A program made the position numbers and the translations under genes. The notes beneath the pieces were generated by a model, which saw only the letters and a program-made list of their open reading frames with translations, ran no database searches and had not been told where the DNA came from. Shown piece after piece: positions 62,001 to 64,000 of a DNA stretch of 64,000 nt (within the stretch, counting starts at the first letter, position 1; each line of letters opens with the position of its first letter). The stretch spans positions 25,159,249-25,223,248 of the forward strand of contig JACBWW010000007.1 in NCBI GenBank assembly GCA_020086605.1, in the 5' to 3' direction. Origin of the DNA: Lanius collurio (taxonomy: Eukaryota > Chordata > Aves > Passeriformes > Laniidae).

Positions 62001-64000
62001 GACTGCAAGTGAGATGGTAAAAACCTCTGGCAATGAGACAATAGCAAAAACTGGGGTTAATCTAATCCAAGCTTTGTACCCCATCCAAAAAATTATGGGG
62101 AATATTTACAAGTACCACTGAATATCTGTGGTTTCAACAGATATAACTCTAGTTTTATCATATATAATCTTTAAATAGTCCTGTGGTTTCAACTATAGCT
62201 GCTACAATTCCAGTTCTGTCTGTTTAAATTTTTTTGGCCTTAGAGCAATAGAATACAGAAATTATGTAGAAGAGGATTCCCTTGAGATCTACAAAGTCAC
62301 CAGGTCTGCAAAGCAAAATTCAGACCAATACTCAAGGAGAGAATTTAATGAAAACAGCCATGGTAAATGTCAGAACATTTCAGTAACTTGTTGTCTCTCC
62401 ACAGCAATGTAATGATTCTAAGAGAAGAATAGAAAAGAATACCCTCAGATAAAGTCATTGTGAAAACAGTTTCTGTTTCAGGAAAACAAGATTAAAAAAA
62501 TAAAAATAAGTATCACTACTGGCCTCTTTAAAGGAAAAAAAAAAAAGGAATAAATACCCAAGTACCCAATTAATTCACTTATTCCACAGAATTGCTTTTA
62601 GGGTAAGATGATATGCAAGCTAATTGCAAGGAAACTGGCTGACTACCTAGCAAAAAGAAACCTGTGTAGCTCCTCTAACGTCATCTGAGTGTGTGAATGT
62701 GTAATTCCTCTCAGTCTGATTCTTCAACACACCTATAGCATTTTTGGCAGACTCTGGAATTACAGACCAGCTGAGGAAACAGCCTTGAGCAGTGCCAATC
62801 TTAACATTTTCTTAAATTGTGAAAAATTTAAATTATTCAGGTTTAGTACTGAGTGAAGCCATACAAATCCACTGTGTGACTTTCCTTCTCTTTCTCATAT
62901 TGTACACAGGACACAGGTTCCCAGTGACATAACTAGAATTAGAGCATGTCTTTCAGCAGAGCAAGAACCAAAGGCAACTTCTAGTCAACTTCCTTAAACA
63001 ATGGTCAGTCCTTTTTTTCCAAGGCAACAAAACTGCAGTTTCAAAAGCACTTAGCCTTGAGCATTTCTGGACACACTCCTCTGCACCTGGAGCTGGAAGG
63101 TATTGCTGTTCCAAAATGCATTCTTTCCAGGCTTTAAATTTCAAGATGATGTGAACAGTGATAAAAGATAAGAATGTGTCTGTGAGTAACTGACAACTAC
63201 TAGCCTTACACCTGCAAGAGATACATGAACATGCATACATGAACATGGAGTTGAATTATATGCCATATATTCCCACATGTGAAATATTTCCCAGTCCATT
63301 CTCACTCCTCTCCAGAAACCAGACATGGTTAGGCAGCAGTATAAAGGAAAGATGAGACATTCACAGATTGCCGTGGGGAAATTAAATTACATTACATTTT
63401 TCTAGTTAAACTATCAATCTTTCTAGTCACATGCACAATTCCACCACCATTTTTAGATTTAGCTTCGCCACTTTATGCCAGCAATTCTTCTCTGGATGGC
63501 AGTGATAATGTCATAGCATCCCATGGGGTTATTGTTATCCATGTCTCTGAGCATGACTCTGAATGAGCAGACCACCAAGGTATCTGACAAGAACAACTAA
63601 GCAAGAGCTGGTTTGTGTGCCACAGAGGACAGCATTTGGTAGTCTCTAAATTGCCACATCTATGTGTTCCAGTCCCATGACCTGTGAGCTGCTTTCTGTA
63701 GTTCTGAAAGCCAAAGAAGAGCAGTGTGGAGGTGACTGGGAGAAGACATTCACGTTCTTCACGCGTGCAGTTCTCTACTAAAAGCATTAACAGCAAAGCT
63801 ACAGTTTCATTATAAACTTGAATCAAAATCAACAAAATCTACAAAGGAGTCATTCCTCTGGCTTAAAGGATCATTGAGTTAGGAACAATCTTTTAAAAGT
63901 ATTGTTGTAGATGTGTCAAAATTCATAAGAAATCAAAACACAATAATTGGAATAAGTTATTAATGTGAAATCCAGAATGTAAAACTATATTTTATCAACT
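53042..64000. other. AT-rich non-coding stretch, no gene recognised
   Basis: ORFs are 120 codons or fewer without recognisable domains. A TA-rich patch lies near 60085-60165. No transposon ends or RNA genes are recognised to the window end. Confidence 0.6.

Overview
The window looks like avian nuclear DNA, most likely from a songbird-type genome. It is AT-rich, has no dense gene set, and carries several degraded 3' ends of CR1 LINEs (the dominant avian retroposon), an LTR element with a canonical polypurine tract, and one strong CpG island. I found no complete host protein-coding gene, tRNA, rRNA or CRISPR array. Most of the window reads as intergenic or intronic DNA.

Region 1 (1-2273) is the most distinctive part. 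It is the right-hand ~2.27 kb of a compact LTR element on the + strand. The last 40 bases of a 5' LTR are at 1-40, a primer-binding-site-like TGG sequence is at 43-60, a polypurine tract is at 1968-1983, and a complete 289-bp 3' LTR (TG...CA) is at 1985-2273. The ~1.9-kb interior has no gag, pol or env that I recognise. It holds a 954-nt open frame that runs from AT-rich into very GC/CpG-rich sequence. Downstream is a clear Y-box-type cold-shock domain (RNA/DNA-binding) with a novel Tyr/Phe/Pro-rich tail, broken by one frameshift. I read this as a non-autonomous endogenous retrovirus-like element that captured a host Y-box gene.

Region 2 (2274-40900) is AT-rich, gene-poor DNA. It has a long minus-strand CR1 3' end (about 9900-10590), a short minus-strand CR1 tail (16551-16650), a degenerate T/A/C minisatellite-like tract (25690-26010), a (TTTC)n array (35828-35940), and scattered splice-like or ORF-like signals that I could not tie to a known gene.

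Region 3 (about 40960-42080) is an isolated ~1.1-kb CpG island with GC boxes, a consensus CTCF core, a G-quadruplex-prone block and a short ORF. It is the best promoter candidate in the window. Its gene and direction are unresolved.

Region 4 (42090-64000) is again AT-rich and gene-poor. It contains two plus-strand CR1 tails (45695-45790, 52308-52526), a second CTCF core match (50459-50470), and a 250-bp CpG-enriched patch with a consensus minus-strand splice donor (52736-53041). Functional relationships between these parts cannot be established from the sequence alone.
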